64,000 nucleotides of DNA from Patescibacteria group bacterium (GTDB taxonomy: Bacteria; Patescibacteria; Microgenomatia; Levybacterales; UBA12049): assembly GCA_023381035.1 (NCBI GenBank), contig JAMCTK010000011.1:1-64000 (forward strand), given 5' to 3'. The notes below the pieces were generated by a model. That model did not search any database. It was not told where the DNA came from and saw nothing but the letters and a program-made list of their open reading frames with translations. Below, in pieces: positions 50,603-63,400 of this stretch. Made by a program: the position numbers and the translations under genes. Each line of letters starts with the position of its first letter. Positions within the stretch are counted from its first letter, which is position 1.

Positions 50603-51798
50603 AGAAACTTTTCATATTACTTTTAATAGTTGCTTTTCCGTTAGGCGAGATAGCCAGATTTAGCTTCAATAACGGAATTTCTTTTACGGCAAATGATGTG
50701 GTGGTTTTTGTTATTTTCTTATATTGGGGATACAAGGTTTTTTTTGGTAGGAAGAAGATAAAAGGAAACTTAAGACAGGCATTTTTAATATTTTTGGTTT
50801 TAGCATTCTCATCTCTATTATTAAATGTAGTTAGGTATCCAGCAAATCAAGTATTAATTGCTTTTTTATATTTGGTGCGTTGGGCAATTTATTCCTCAAT
50901 TTATTTTTCTGTTGTTGCTCTTTCGAAAGAAACTAAAGGATATATTAAGAAATTGATGTATATATCGGGACTTTTAGTTGCATTAATCGGATATGTTCAA
51001 TTCTTCTTTTATTCCAATTTAAGAAATTTATATTACTTGGGTTGGGATGACCATCTTTATAGGTTGTTTTCTTCATTTCTTGACCCAAATTTTGCAGGAA
51101 TTATTTTAGTATTAGCTTTTATTTTAACCTTTTCCATGTTTTATGAGTCACTCAGCAAAGAGGGGATTGGAAAATTATTATTCGGCATATCGTCACTGCT
51201 AGTATTTATTTCAATTTTTCTGACATATTCGCGTAGCGCAATAGTTGCCTTAGTAGTCTCTGTATTTATTTTTCTTAGTTTAACAAAAATGAAAAAATTA
51301 ATTCTAGTTTTTGTTTTATTAATATTTGCAATGCTGATTTTTTCTCCCGATGCGTTTATCCGGGAAAACACTAACTTTTTTAGAACCGCGTCTTCAAATG
51401 CACGCTTAGAGTCTATAAATTATTCAATTGAAATATTCAAGAGCAGCCCTATTTATGGCATAGGATTTAACGCATACCGTTACAGCTTGTATCAAAATGG
51501 TTTTATAAGCGGAAAATTATGGGAAACCAGTCATGGTGGATCTGCACCGGATAACAGCTTCTTATTTGTCTTAGCAACAACGGGAGTAGTAGGCTTTGCC
51601 GGGTATTTGTATTTGCTTTATTCAATGTTTAAAAAAGTACCGGAGAAAATTAACATCAAGAAAATGGAAATTATGCCTGCGGTATTTATTGCTTCTCTGG
51701 CAGGGGTGCTAGTAAGCTCCTTTTTTATTAACAGCTTCTTTTACTCTTTTATACTAACGTGGATTTGGCTGTTAGCTGCAGTTACTGAGAATAGTTAA
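50590..51798 (+). CDS. O-antigen ligase/polymerase-like membrane protein
   Basis: 402 residues with about 11-12 helices of the Wzy_C/WaaL type. The large periplasmic loop near residues 250-320 contains ENTNFFRTASSNARLESINY and SIEIFKSSPIYGIGFNAYRY, then ETSHGGSAPDNSFLFVLAT; the GxGxxxY...H..PHN-like order is the hallmark of O-antigen ligases. It would polymerise or ligate the glycan made by the cluster. It is the last gene of the plus-strand run and converges with the next gene, overlapping by 17 nt. Confidence 0.8.
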   Translation: MDLLKKLFILLLIVAFPLGEIARFSFNNGISFTANDVVVFVIFLYWGYKVFFGRKKIKGNLRQAFLIFLVLAFSSLLLNVVRYPANQVLIAFLYLVRWAIYSSIYFSVVALSKETKGYIKKLMYISGLLVALIGYVQFFFYSNLRNLYYLGWDDHLYRLFSSFLDPNFAGIILVLAFILTFSMFYESLSKEGIGKLLFGISSLLVFISIFLTYSRSAIVALVVSVFIFLSLTKMKKLILVFVLLIFAMLIFSPDAFIRENTNFFRTASSNARLESINYSIEIFKSSPIYGIGFNAYRYSLYQNGFISGKLWETSHGGSAPDNSFLFVLATTGVVGFAGYLYLLYSMFKKVPEKINIKKMEIMPAVFIASLAGVLVSSFFINSFFYSFILTWIWLLAAVTENS

Positions 51799-52486
51799 CT
51801 TTAATTACCTTTTCCGATTGGTTTCCGGCCTGATCAGTAGCAACTATTTTTATTTCGTTATCTCCGCTTTTAAGAGGAAGAGAATAAGAAAAGTTATTGT
51901 TCTGGTCTATTACCGCCCAAAACCCATTCACAGTTACAGTACCGTTAACATCAATACTTCCTGAAACATTAGCGCTATTTCGATCTTTTTCAAATTTTTG
52001 TCCATCAGTTGGAGAGTTTAAAGAAATTTTAGGAGCGGTCTTATTGAAATTTATAGTTATTACGCCGGAATATGCACTTTTCTTACCATCTTTATTTATG
52101 CGTGCCTTAACTGTGTTTTGGCCTGGTTCAATTACCTCTATAGCAGAAAACTCACCTTTTGAGTCGGTTGTAATATTGTCCTCCAAAACGTCGTTAACAT
52201 AGATTTCGATATCTGTATCTTTGCTTGCTTTTCCGGAGACAATAATTCTGGCACTATTTGTAGCAGGAGGCATTGGATCAAGAAAGGGAGGAGAAAGGAA
52301 TGAACCTTGTTCATTTTTTTGACCTTGTGTGTCTTTGCTTCCAGACAGTAATAGGCCAAAGTCGGCAATTAAAGGAACGCCAAATCTCATAACGGCATAA
52401 AGAATGAAAATTATTCCAACAATCGTAAGGAAAAGATTGATTTTTGTTTTTCGTTCCAGTCTTTTTTCTAGCCTTGATCTTGCCAT
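51782..52486 (-). CDS. Membrane-anchored protein with Ig-like domains
   Basis: About 234 residues from the ATG at 52486 (the frame extends to 52531 across the tRNA 3' end, which is unlikely). A basic N-terminus (MARSRLEKRLERK) and one transmembrane helix near residues 17-37 are followed by a Pro/Ser-rich spacer and two Ig-like modules with DIEIYVNDVLEDNITTDSKG, PGQNTVKARI, and SGDNEIKIVATDQAGNQSEK. Such domains support cell-surface binding or scaffolding. It lies between the glycan locus and tRNA-Thr. Confidence 0.75.
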   Translation of the reverse strand: MARSRLEKRLERKTKINLFLTIVGIIFILYAVMRFGVPLIADFGLLLSGSKDTQGQKNEQGSFLSPPFLDPMPPATNSARIIVSGKASKDTDIEIYVNDVLEDNITTDSKGEFSAIEVIEPGQNTVKARINKDGKKSAYSGVITINFNKTAPKISLNSPTDGQKFEKDRNSANVSGSIDVNGTVTVNGFWAVIDQNNNFSYSLPLKSGDNEIKIVATDQAGNQSEKVIKVNYSQ

Positions 52487-52507
52487 AAATTTATTTTCTG
52501 ATATTGA

Positions 52508-52578
52508 GCCAACGGTGAGAATCGAACTCACGACCTGCTGTTTACGAAACAGCTGCTCTGCCCCTGAGCTACGTTGGC
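52508..52578 (-). tRNA. tRNA-Thr (anticodon CGT)
   Basis: On the minus strand, acceptor GCCAACG pairs perfectly with CGTTGGC, the D arm is GCTC...GAGC, the anticodon arm GCTGT-TTCGTAA-ACAGC gives CGT, and the T arm is GTGAG-TTCGATT-CTCAC. CCA is not encoded, and the next base (discriminator) is T. It marks the right border of the glycan locus. Confidence 0.93.
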
Positions 52579-52646
52579 ATCAGCTGCTTTTCTCGGCACA
52601 GTTGAGATTATTTTATTAAATTTAACTTAAATAGGCAAATAGGAGG

Positions 52647-53294
52647 CTATTCAAAGCCCATCCTGGTTCCCCAAGAGGGTGGATCTTTAATCCAATCCAG
52701 TACTATCTTCTGCTCCTCGTTTTTAATAAATTTATATTTAGCTGCAACTTCAATTACAGTATTAAAATCAGTTAGGGAAATAAGCTTTGTCTTATGTAGT
52801 TTGAAATTTTTTTGAGCAGAAGCCATTCCGTACGTAATTATAGAAAAAACATGAGATGCTTTTCCGCCCTGCTTATTAATTGCGTCGATTGCTTCAAGAG
52901 AACTGGATCCTGTTGATATTAGGTCTTCTATAACAGCAGCTTTTTGATTTTTTTTAATAACTCCTTCAATTTGATTACCTTTTCCATGGTCTTTAGCTTT
53001 TCCTCTTACATAGATCATTGGGAGATTTATTTTTTCCGCAATCCAAGCTGCATGAGGAATTCCTGCTGTTGCCGTTCCTGCAATAACGTCAAAATCTCCG
53101 GCTTTTTTTATATTTTCGATGTAATAATCTCTGATTATCTTCCTTTCCTTTGGAAGGCTGATTAAGGTTCTGCAGTCTGTATAAATCGGGCTTAAGATGC
53201 CAGAAGAGTACCTGAAAGGTTTTTTAGGTCTTAATGTAATTGCTCCTATTTCAAGGAGCAGTTTGGCTACTTTTTCCGAGACTTTTTTATCCAT
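52647..53294 (-). CDS. pyrE: Orotate phosphoribosyltransferase
   Basis: 215 residues of a type I phosphoribosyltransferase that joins orotate to PRPP to form OMP. The PRPP-binding motif AAVIEDLISTGSSSLEAI lies near residue 119, and the orotate-side motifs KPFRYSSGILSPIYTDCR and VIAGTATAGIPHAAW are intact. Its start overlaps the end of pyrF by 8 nt, so the last two steps of UMP synthesis are co-expressed. Earlier pyr genes are not in the window. Confidence 0.94.
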   Translation of the reverse strand: MDKKVSEKVAKLLLEIGAITLRPKKPFRYSSGILSPIYTDCRTLISLPKERKIIRDYYIENIKKAGDFDVIAGTATAGIPHAAWIAEKINLPMIYVRGKAKDHGKGNQIEGVIKKNQKAAVIEDLISTGSSSLEAIDAINKQGGKASHVFSIITYGMASAQKNFKLHKTKLISLTDFNTVIEVAAKYKFIKNEEQKIVLDWIKDPPSWGTRMGFE

Positions 53295-54111
53295 TTCTAT
53301 ATTTATTAACTTCGTTTCTAAACGTTAAAGCTTTATTTCTGTTTTCTATAACAAAGTTAACATTGTTTGATGCATAGATTATTGCACGGGAAATATTAAT
53401 AATCAATCCTGATTTTCTTGAATTAACACCATACATTATTGTTTTTTTCATATCTCCTCCCTGAGTACCTATTCCGGGAACAAGCAAAAAGATTTCATCG
53501 TTTAACTCTCGGATTTTTTTTATTTCCTCCGGCCAGGTGGCTCCTATAACCATTGCACAGTTTCCGTATTTCTTATTCCACTCCAGGATTTTTTTTGCAA
53601 CCTTTATATACATCATTTCTTCTTCGGTTTCTAAACTTTGAAAATCTAAAGATCCTTTATTTGATGTTTTGCAAAGGATAATAATTCCTTTGTCTTTGTA
53701 TTCCAGAAATGGTTCAACAGAGTCAGTACCCAGGTATGGATTTATCGTAATAGAGTCAAATTCAAAATAATCAAAAGCGGATTTAGCATACATTTGTGCG
53801 GTTGATCCAATATCTCCCCGTTTTGCATCACAGATGGTCGGAATGTGCGGATATTTCGTTTTAAGATAGTCAACAGTTCTTTTTAAGCTCTCAAGCCCCT
53901 TAATTCCCATAGCCTCGTAAAAAGCCATATTTGGCTTGTAAGCGCAGACTAAATCAAAAGTGCCATCAATGACCCCTTTATTAAATGCAAAAACAGGATC
54001 TTTCTCCTTAAGTAAATGTTTAGGAATTTTGTTGATGTCTGTGTCCAGGCCAATGCAAAGCAGACTGTTGTTTTCTTTAATTATTTTTTCAAGCTTCTTT
54101 TTAAATATCAT
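53287..54111 (-). CDS. pyrF: Orotidine 5'-phosphate decarboxylase
   Basis: 274 residues of the longer subfamily 2. The catalytic Asp-Lys-Asp array is in TICDAKRGDIGSTAQMYA near residue 93, NPYLGTDSVEPFLEY follows near 122, and LVPGIGTQGGDMKKT near 219 is the phosphate-binding end. It decarboxylates OMP to UMP. An extended -10 (TGATATCAT on the minus strand) lies about 11 nt before the ATG. It diverges from the small gene at 54199. Confidence 0.93.
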   Translation of the reverse strand: MIFKKKLEKIIKENNSLLCIGLDTDINKIPKHLLKEKDPVFAFNKGVIDGTFDLVCAYKPNMAFYEAMGIKGLESLKRTVDYLKTKYPHIPTICDAKRGDIGSTAQMYAKSAFDYFEFDSITINPYLGTDSVEPFLEYKDKGIIILCKTSNKGSLDFQSLETEEEMMYIKVAKKILEWNKKYGNCAMVIGATWPEEIKKIRELNDEIFLLVPGIGTQGGDMKKTIMYGVNSRKSGLIINISRAIIYASNNVNFVIENRNKALTFRNEVNKYRNG

Positions 54112-54163
54112 TAATCGTTAAAATGATATCAGAGCTTTGAAGTTAAATCAATTGTAATTTCGT

Positions 54164-54192
54164 TTGAGATATTTAAGGCAATATGCTATTAT
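54164..54192 (+). promoter_or_regulatory. Promoter for the 79-residue gene, leaderless
   Basis: TTGAGA (54164-54169), 17 nt, and an extended -10 TGCTATTAT (box 54187-54192). The ATG at 54199 starts 6 nt after the box. Confidence 0.7.
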
Positions 54193-54198
54193 CCAAAA

Positions 54199-54438
54199 AT
54201 GGAAAGAGATAGTAAGCGCGGTATTTGTTTAACAGGAAACGGAAGCCCTGCGGCAATTTACGGGGTTCACGGATGTGATTCCCTTGGTCTTACAGAAAAA
54301 GGTTTAACTTGCGAAAAAGGTCTCGATATCAAACTTATTAACAGCGTAGGAGGTTCTTGTGTTAGAGCTTCTGTACATGGAATTCCGGGAACAGCTTCAG
54401 CTAAGGGTTTTGAACCTCGTGTAGATACTGCAGGGTAA
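54199..54438 (+). CDS. Small cysteine-containing protein of unknown function
   Basis: 79 residues rich in Gly, with four cysteines (GICL, GCDS, TCEK, SCVR) and segments such as LTGNGSPAAIYGVHGC and GIPGTASAKGFEP. I recognise no family. There is no signal peptide or membrane helix. Four spaced cysteines could hold a metal, though no standard zinc-finger spacing is visible. The clear, correctly placed promoter is the main evidence that the gene is real. It lies alone between the divergent pyrF and the end of the atp operon. Confidence 0.6.
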   Translation: MERDSKRGICLTGNGSPAAIYGVHGCDSLGLTEKGLTCEKGLDIKLINSVGGSCVRASVHGIPGTASAKGFEPRVDTAG

Positions 54439-54444
54439 TTTGAC

Positions 54445-54852
54445 TTAAGTTCTTTTCTTCTTAGTAGCTACTCTTAATTGAAGTAATGCTTTTTGAAGCT
54501 CAGCTTCAGCAACTCTAAAGTCGTGTTCCGTTGCTTTTTCTTTAATTTTATTTTCCGCTCTTTTTTGAGCCTCTTGTGCTTTAGCAACTTCTACGTCTTC
54601 TGCTCTTATTGCGTATTCTGCTAAAATGCTTACCTTATTGTCCACAACTTCTAAAAATCCACCAGTAATAGCCATTAAATGTTCATTTTTACCTGACTTA
54701 ACAATCATTTCTCCAGGAGTTACTCTGGTAACAAGTCCGACATGATTAGGAAGAATTGCTATTTGTCCGTTTTCTGTGGGAATGATTACCTCATCAACTT
54801 CTTCTTTGTATACGATCTTCTCGGGTGTAATTACCTCAAGATGCAGCTTCAT
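54445..54852 (-). CDS. atpC: ATP synthase epsilon subunit
   Basis: 135 residues. The N-terminal beta sandwich (LHLEVITPEKIVYKEEVDEV, IPTENGQIAILPNH) and the two-helix C-terminal hairpin with EVAKAQEAQKRAENK are both present. Epsilon couples the gamma rotor to the c-ring and can inhibit hydrolysis through the C-terminal helices, which are full length here. It is the last gene of the atp operon and starts at the base next to the atpD stop. Confidence 0.93.
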   Translation of the reverse strand: MKLHLEVITPEKIVYKEEVDEVIIPTENGQIAILPNHVGLVTRVTPGEMIVKSGKNEHLMAITGGFLEVVDNKVSILAEYAIRAEDVEVAKAQEAQKRAENKIKEKATEHDFRVAEAELQKALLQLRVATKKKRT

Positions 54853-57088
<2,236 letters not shown>

Positions 57089-58612
57089 TTATTTAAATCC
57101 CTTCTTGAAAGAATCAGTAGCTTTTTGAATTTGTTTTGTTAATTCTTCAGTTGGTTTTGTTCCGCTTCCAAGCTCTTCAATTATTTTTTTATGATTCATT
57201 TTCATATACTCATGATATTCTTTTTCAAATCTCTGAATGTCGGAGACGGGGACGTCGTCTGTATTGCCGCTTGTAACAATCCAAATACTTAAAAACTCAA
57301 GAGCTTCGGCTAATGGTTCATACTGAGGCTGCTTAAGTATCTCCATTGTTCTTTTGCCTCTTTCCAGCTGTGCCATGGTTGCCGGATCTAATTCACTTCC
57401 AAATTGAGCGAATGCAGCTAAGTCATTGTATTGGGCGATTTCCAGCCTTAGTTTTCCGGAAAGCGATTTAATGGCGGATGTTTGTGCAGAACCTCCTACC
57501 CTGGAAACAGAAGAGCTTACGCTAATTGCCGGTCTAATACCTGCGTTGAAAAGATCTGGTTGAAGATAAATTTGCCCATCGGTAATTGAGATAACATTGG
57601 TAGGAATGTAGGCTGACATATCGCTTGCCTGAGTTTCGATTATGGGTAGTGCGGTAATTGATCCGCCGCCATTTGCCTTGTTTAATTTTACAGCTCTTTC
57701 AAGAAGTCTACTGTGAAGATAGAATATGTCTCCTGGATATGCTTCTCTTCCTGCTGGACGTTTTAAGACTAGTGACAGTTCTCTGTATGCCCAGGCATGT
57801 TTGGTAAGGTCGTCATAGGTGATTAAAACGTCTTGTCCCTTTTCCATAAAGTATTCGGCAATTGCAACTCCTGCATAAGGAGCAAGATAGGATAGGGCAG
57901 CAGAGTCTGATGCGCTGGCATTAACAACAATTGAAAATTCAAGTGCGTTTTCTTCTCTTAGCTTTTCAACAACTTGAGCTACACGGCTTTGTTTTTGACC
58001 AATTGCAACATAAATACAAATAACCGGCTTTAGTCCTTTGGCTTTCTGGAAAGATCTTTGGTTGATCATTGTGTCTACTGCGATAGCAGTTTTACCAAGC
58101 CCTCTATCTCCGATAATAAGCTCCCTTTGACCTCTTCCGATTGGAATCATTGAATCGATTGCTTTTATTCCTGTTTTTAATGGGGTATTTACGGGTTCTC
58201 TTTCTACGACTCCTGCAGCAATTTTTTCAAGAGGCATGTCTTTACCTTTTTTTATTTTTGATTTTCCATCAAGAGGAACCCCTAGGGGATTAACAACTCT
58301 GCCTAGAAGGTCTTCAGATGCATTTATCGAAAGTAGTTTTTCTGTTCTCTTAACAGTATCTCCTTCCTTAATGTCTCCTCCTTTTCCTAGAACAATTATT
58401 GAGACATTGTCTTCATCAAGGTTTAAGATTACTCCGCGTGCTCCGTTCTCAAACTCAACGATCTCACCCATAAAAGCTTGAGATAGTCCTGAGGCAACAA
58501 TAACGCCGTCATTGTTTTTTTCGACAGATCCGACATTTTGTACTTTGGGATTAAGGTCAAATCCTGATAATCCTTTTTCCAATTGTTCAATTATTTGTTC
58601 GCTTTTAATCAT
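57089..58612 (-). CDS. atpA: ATP synthase alpha subunit
   Basis: 507 residues, the regulatory nucleotide-binding F1 subunit. The P-loop is GDRGLGKTAIAVD near residue 169, in which a Leu replaces the more common Gln/Thr of GDRQTGKT, and the signature PAISVSSSVSRVGGSAQ lies near residue 358. The length and C-terminal helical domain are typical. It overlaps atpH by 8 nt. Confidence 0.97.
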   Translation of the reverse strand: MIKSEQIIEQLEKGLSGFDLNPKVQNVGSVEKNNDGVIVASGLSQAFMGEIVEFENGARGVILNLDEDNVSIIVLGKGGDIKEGDTVKRTEKLLSINASEDLLGRVVNPLGVPLDGKSKIKKGKDMPLEKIAAGVVEREPVNTPLKTGIKAIDSMIPIGRGQRELIIGDRGLGKTAIAVDTMINQRSFQKAKGLKPVICIYVAIGQKQSRVAQVVEKLREENALEFSIVVNASASDSAALSYLAPYAGVAIAEYFMEKGQDVLITYDDLTKHAWAYRELSLVLKRPAGREAYPGDIFYLHSRLLERAVKLNKANGGGSITALPIIETQASDMSAYIPTNVISITDGQIYLQPDLFNAGIRPAISVSSSVSRVGGSAQTSAIKSLSGKLRLEIAQYNDLAAFAQFGSELDPATMAQLERGKRTMEILKQPQYEPLAEALEFLSIWIVTSGNTDDVPVSDIQRFEKEYHEYMKMNHKKIIEELGSGTKPTEELTKQIQKATDSFKKGFK

Positions 58613-58967
58613 ATCTTTCTATTATATAAGAATTAATTCTTTTTAATGTATCCCTTAAATTAAATTCATATATTAAGTCATTATTTATTATCTTTACTCC
58701 AACCAACAAGCTTTCATCTGTTTCATAGTTTATAGACTTGTTTGGAAAAGCTAGTTTAAACTGTTTATCCAAATCCTTTTTTTTCATTTTTATGTCTGGA
58801 AGAACAACAGTTACTGTTTTTTCTTTCTCCAAACCCTTTAACGCTTTAATATACGATTTTAAATCGCTTCTTTTTAAAAGTTTTGCAATCCTAGTGACTT
58901 TTTTCTGGTCTAGAACTTCTTTCGTATAGCTTTGCAAAACTAAACTTTTTATTTGTTTACTAGTCAT
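58605..58967 (-). CDS. atpH: ATP synthase delta subunit, shortened
   Basis: 120 residues compared with about 175-180 for typical delta. The C-terminal part that binds the b stalk is recognisable (DESLLVGVKIINNDLIYEFN, RDTLKRI). The N-terminal six-helix domain, which caps the F1 head, is reduced to about 60 residues. The assignment rests on that C-terminal motif plus its place between atpF and atpA. The start codon overlaps the atpF stop by one base. Confidence 0.85.
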   Translation of the reverse strand: MTSKQIKSLVLQSYTKEVLDQKKVTRIAKLLKRSDLKSYIKALKGLEKEKTVTVVLPDIKMKKKDLDKQFKLAFPNKSINYETDESLLVGVKIINNDLIYEFNLRDTLKRINSYIIERYD

Positions 58968-59470
58968 TAGTCAACTTTCTTAATTCTTTTTAAGGCTTTA
59001 TTTATCAATACTTTTTCTTCTCTTTCATCAAACATTCCTTTTACTGATTTTGATAAGAGAGCAATAGACAAATCGTTTATTCTTTCAGAAAGTCTTTTTT
59101 CTGCTTCTTTGGTTTCTTGAGATATCTGGCTTTGTGCATCTAATAATATTTTTTCAGCTTTTTTTCTGGCATCTTCTTCAAGTTCAACCCCAAGCTTATC
59201 TGATTGCGCTTTGGCATCCTCTAATATCTTCTTTGCTTGATCCTGCGCTTTTCTAAGAATTTTTCTTTCCTCTTCAAGCGCTTTTTCAAAAGCAATTCTT
59301 CCGTCTTCAGCCTGCTTAAGGCCGTCTTTAATAGTGTCCTCTCTTTTCTTTAAAGTTTCTAGTACCGGCTTGTATAGAAAACGTTTAAGTATGTAAAGAA
59401 CAATTAAAAAGTTTATAATTTGAGCACCCAACATTACGGGTTCAAGCCCAAAATCTTTTATTATTTCCAT
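58967..59470 (-). CDS. atpF: ATP synthase b subunit
   Basis: 167 residues. One N-terminal transmembrane helix (AQIINFLIVLYILKRFLYKPV) is followed by a long charged coiled coil (residues about 35-135) that forms the peripheral stalk. Only one b-type gene is present, so a homodimer is expected. It is located between atpE and atpH. Confidence 0.93.
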   Translation of the reverse strand: MEIIKDFGLEPVMLGAQIINFLIVLYILKRFLYKPVLETLKKREDTIKDGLKQAEDGRIAFEKALEEERKILRKAQDQAKKILEDAKAQSDKLGVELEEDARKKAEKILLDAQSQISQETKEAEKRLSERINDLSIALLSKSVKGMFDEREEKVLINKALKRIKKVD

Positions 59471-59475
59471 AAATA

Positions 59476-60434
<959 letters not shown>

Positions 60435-60444
60435 TAGTAATTCT

Positions 60445-60473
60445 ATTTTAAGGATAAACTAAACCTAAGTCAA
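60445..60473 (-). promoter_or_regulatory. Promoter of the atp operon
   Basis: On the minus strand, TTGACT (60473-60468), 17 nt, TAAAAT (60450-60445). The atpB ATG at 60434 begins 10 nt later, leaving a leader of about 3 nt. The -35 box overlaps the stop codon of dnaE. Confidence 0.72.
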
Positions 60474-63400
60474 GAAGAAAAAATCCGGGGAACAGTGATG
60501 TTTTCGGCGATAATTACAGGTTTATCATTCTTGGAATCAACTTTGCCTTCAATTAAGACCACAGCGTCTTTGGTCAAGATGAATCTGCTTTGATCATAAA
60601 TCTTAGGAAAAACAACGCATTCCGTAACGATTCCTTTATCGTCGCTTATTGTCACAAAAGCCATTTCACTGTTCGTCTTTTTAGTGTAAGTTTTTCTAAT
60701 TGTTTCAACCAGTCCGCCTATTTTAATTCTGGTGCCTTCTTTTTCTTCCTCTAGTTGACTAAGCTCATGAGTGATAAGATCTCTGATTGCCATTAGATTA
60801 TGCATTTGAGGATGAGAGGTTAAATAAAATCCTAAGAACTCTTTTTCAAATGCCAGCTTTTCGTCATCAGAAAAATCTTTGACCGCACTATTGTCTCTTT
60901 GCAAGCTCATGCTAACAGGGGAGTCGTCATCTCCGAAGAGGCTTTCTTGTCCTTCGTGTTGGTTTTTCTTGGTTTTATGAGTAGTATCTACTGTATCGGA
61001 ATAATCCATTAAAAGCTTTGCTCTGTTGCCAAATTTATCCATGGCTCCTGATTTGATAAGGCTTTCCATTGTTTTTTTGTTAACAGCTCCTAAATCAACC
61101 CGCATGCAGAAATCTTGAAGAGACTTAAAATTTCCTTTTTTTCTTGCTGAAATAATGGCGGATATTGCAGCATTCCCAACGTTTTTAATTGCAGAAAGAC
61201 CAAATCTTACCCAAAGACCGTTTTCAATTGAGAATTCAGAACCTGATTTATTAATATCGGGAGGAAGGACCGTAACTCCGATTCTTTTACACTCAGCAAC
61301 AGCTTGAGCAAGTTTTTCGTTTTTAATAGGACCTGAGGCACCGCGAGATTCTGCAGTTAGAAGGGCAGACATAAATTCAGGCGGATAGTGGGCTTTAAGA
61401 TAAGCTGTCCTGAAAGCAATAGTGGCGTAGCAAGCTGCATGTGCCTTACCAAATCCATAGCCTGCAAAAGGCTCGAATAAGGTCCATAAGTGTTCAGCAT
61501 TTTTCTTAGTCATTCCATTGGCGACACATCCGTCAGTAAATTTTTCGTGTTGTTTTTTCATTTCAGATTGGATTTTCTTGCCTACAGCCTTTCTTAGTTT
61601 ATCTGCTTCTAGCCAGGAATACCCTGCAACAATAATTGCCGTGAGTAATAAATCATCCTGGAAAGTAATAATTCCATAGGACTCTTTAAGAACGTCTTCC
61701 AGTCTTTGATCGGGGTAATTTATAAGATCTGGGTTGTGTTTTCTTTTAATAAATTCGGGGATATTTGCCATTGGTCCAGGGCGGTAAAGAGCAACCATTG
61801 CCTGTAAATCAAAAATTGATGTTGGCTTAAGTTCCTTTATATATCTTCTCATTCCGGCAGATTCAAGCTGAAATATTCCGGTTGTTTCCCCAGAAGAGAG
61901 AAGCTCATACGTTTTAGGATCATCTACAGGGATTTTAGAGAAGTCTACTGCAATATCCCGATTTTCTTTAATAAACTTTAATGATTCCTGAATAATAGTT
62001 AAATTTCTAAGACCCAAAAAATCGATTTTCAAAAGCCCCACACCATCTTCTCCGACAGTGTACATGTCGTATTGAGTAATGATTTTTTCACCGTTTGGTT
62101 CTTTTTGCAAAGGTGTGTATTCGGTAATGGGTTTATCTGCTATTACAACTCCGGCGGCATGGACAGAGGCATGTCTGACTACTCCTTCAATTTTCCTTGC
62201 CAGATCTAAAAGTTTTTTGGTTTGATCTTCCGTATTGTAAGCAATTCTTAATTCGGCGCTTTGTTCAAGTGCTTTGTCTAGTGTCATTGCATGTCCTTGC
62301 CAACCTGGTGGGATCATCTTAGAAATTCTGTCAGGGCCGGAATATGGCATCCCCATAGCTCTTCCTGTATCCCTTACAGAACCTCTTGCTTCCATGGTTC
62401 CAAAAGTAATGATTTGAGCTACCTTATCATGACCGTATTTATCAGTTACATATTGAATTACTTCATCCCTTCTGTTGTCTGCAAAATCAAGGTCAATATC
62501 AGGAGGAGATGGACGCATTGGATTTAAAAATCTTTCAAATGGCAGTTTAAAAAATAAAGGGTCAACATCGGAAATATTTAATGCGTAAGAAACGATTGAA
62601 CCGGCGTTTGACCCTCTTCCCGGTCCGACAGTAATTCCTTGGGATTTTGCCCAATTTACAAAATCTGCAACGATTAAGATATATGTTTCGTATCCTTTTT
62701 TGAGAATAATGGATAGTTCGTATTCAGTTCTTTCCTTTATTTCAGGGGTAACTTTGCCATAACGGGTAATAAGCCCTTCCTGAACTTTCTTTTGAATATA
62801 ATCCGAGGAAGTTGCTCCTCCGGGTACTTCAAAAATAGGCATAATCCATTTGCCAAGCTGAATTTCAAGATTACACATTTTGGCAATTTTCACAGAATTT
62901 GAAATAGCTTCGGGGAACTGGGGAAACATTTCAGCCATTTCCTCGCCGGATTTAACATAATGGTCAGGAGAGCCGATCATGGTAAGCTTTCTATTTTTCT
63001 GATCGAGAGTTGTTTGAGTTTGAATACAAAGCAAGGTTTCCTGTGCGTCAGCATCTCCTTTATAGACGTAATGATTGTCATTTGTTGCAACAAGAGGTAG
63101 GCCAAGATCTCGAGAAAGCTTAATCAACTTTTCATTGACTGTATCTTGGTCCTGATTATTTATATGTTTTTGAAGTTCAATATAAAAATGATCCGGTCCA
63201 AAGATTTCTGCCAATTTCTTCGCTCGGTCTATTGCTGTTTGGTCCTGGTTTTCCAAAAGGGGATTAGCGATAAATCCATTAACGCATCCACTTAGACAGA
63301 TTAATCCTTCACTGTATTGTTTTAAAACGTCAACATCTACTCTTGGTTTATAATAATATCCTTCTAAATTGGCAATTGAGACGATCTTCATTAAATTTTT

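Noticed and set aside
52404..52619. Plus-strand frame across tRNA-Thr
   Set aside because: It is the antisense of a tRNA and of the Ig-domain protein start, with no independent support.
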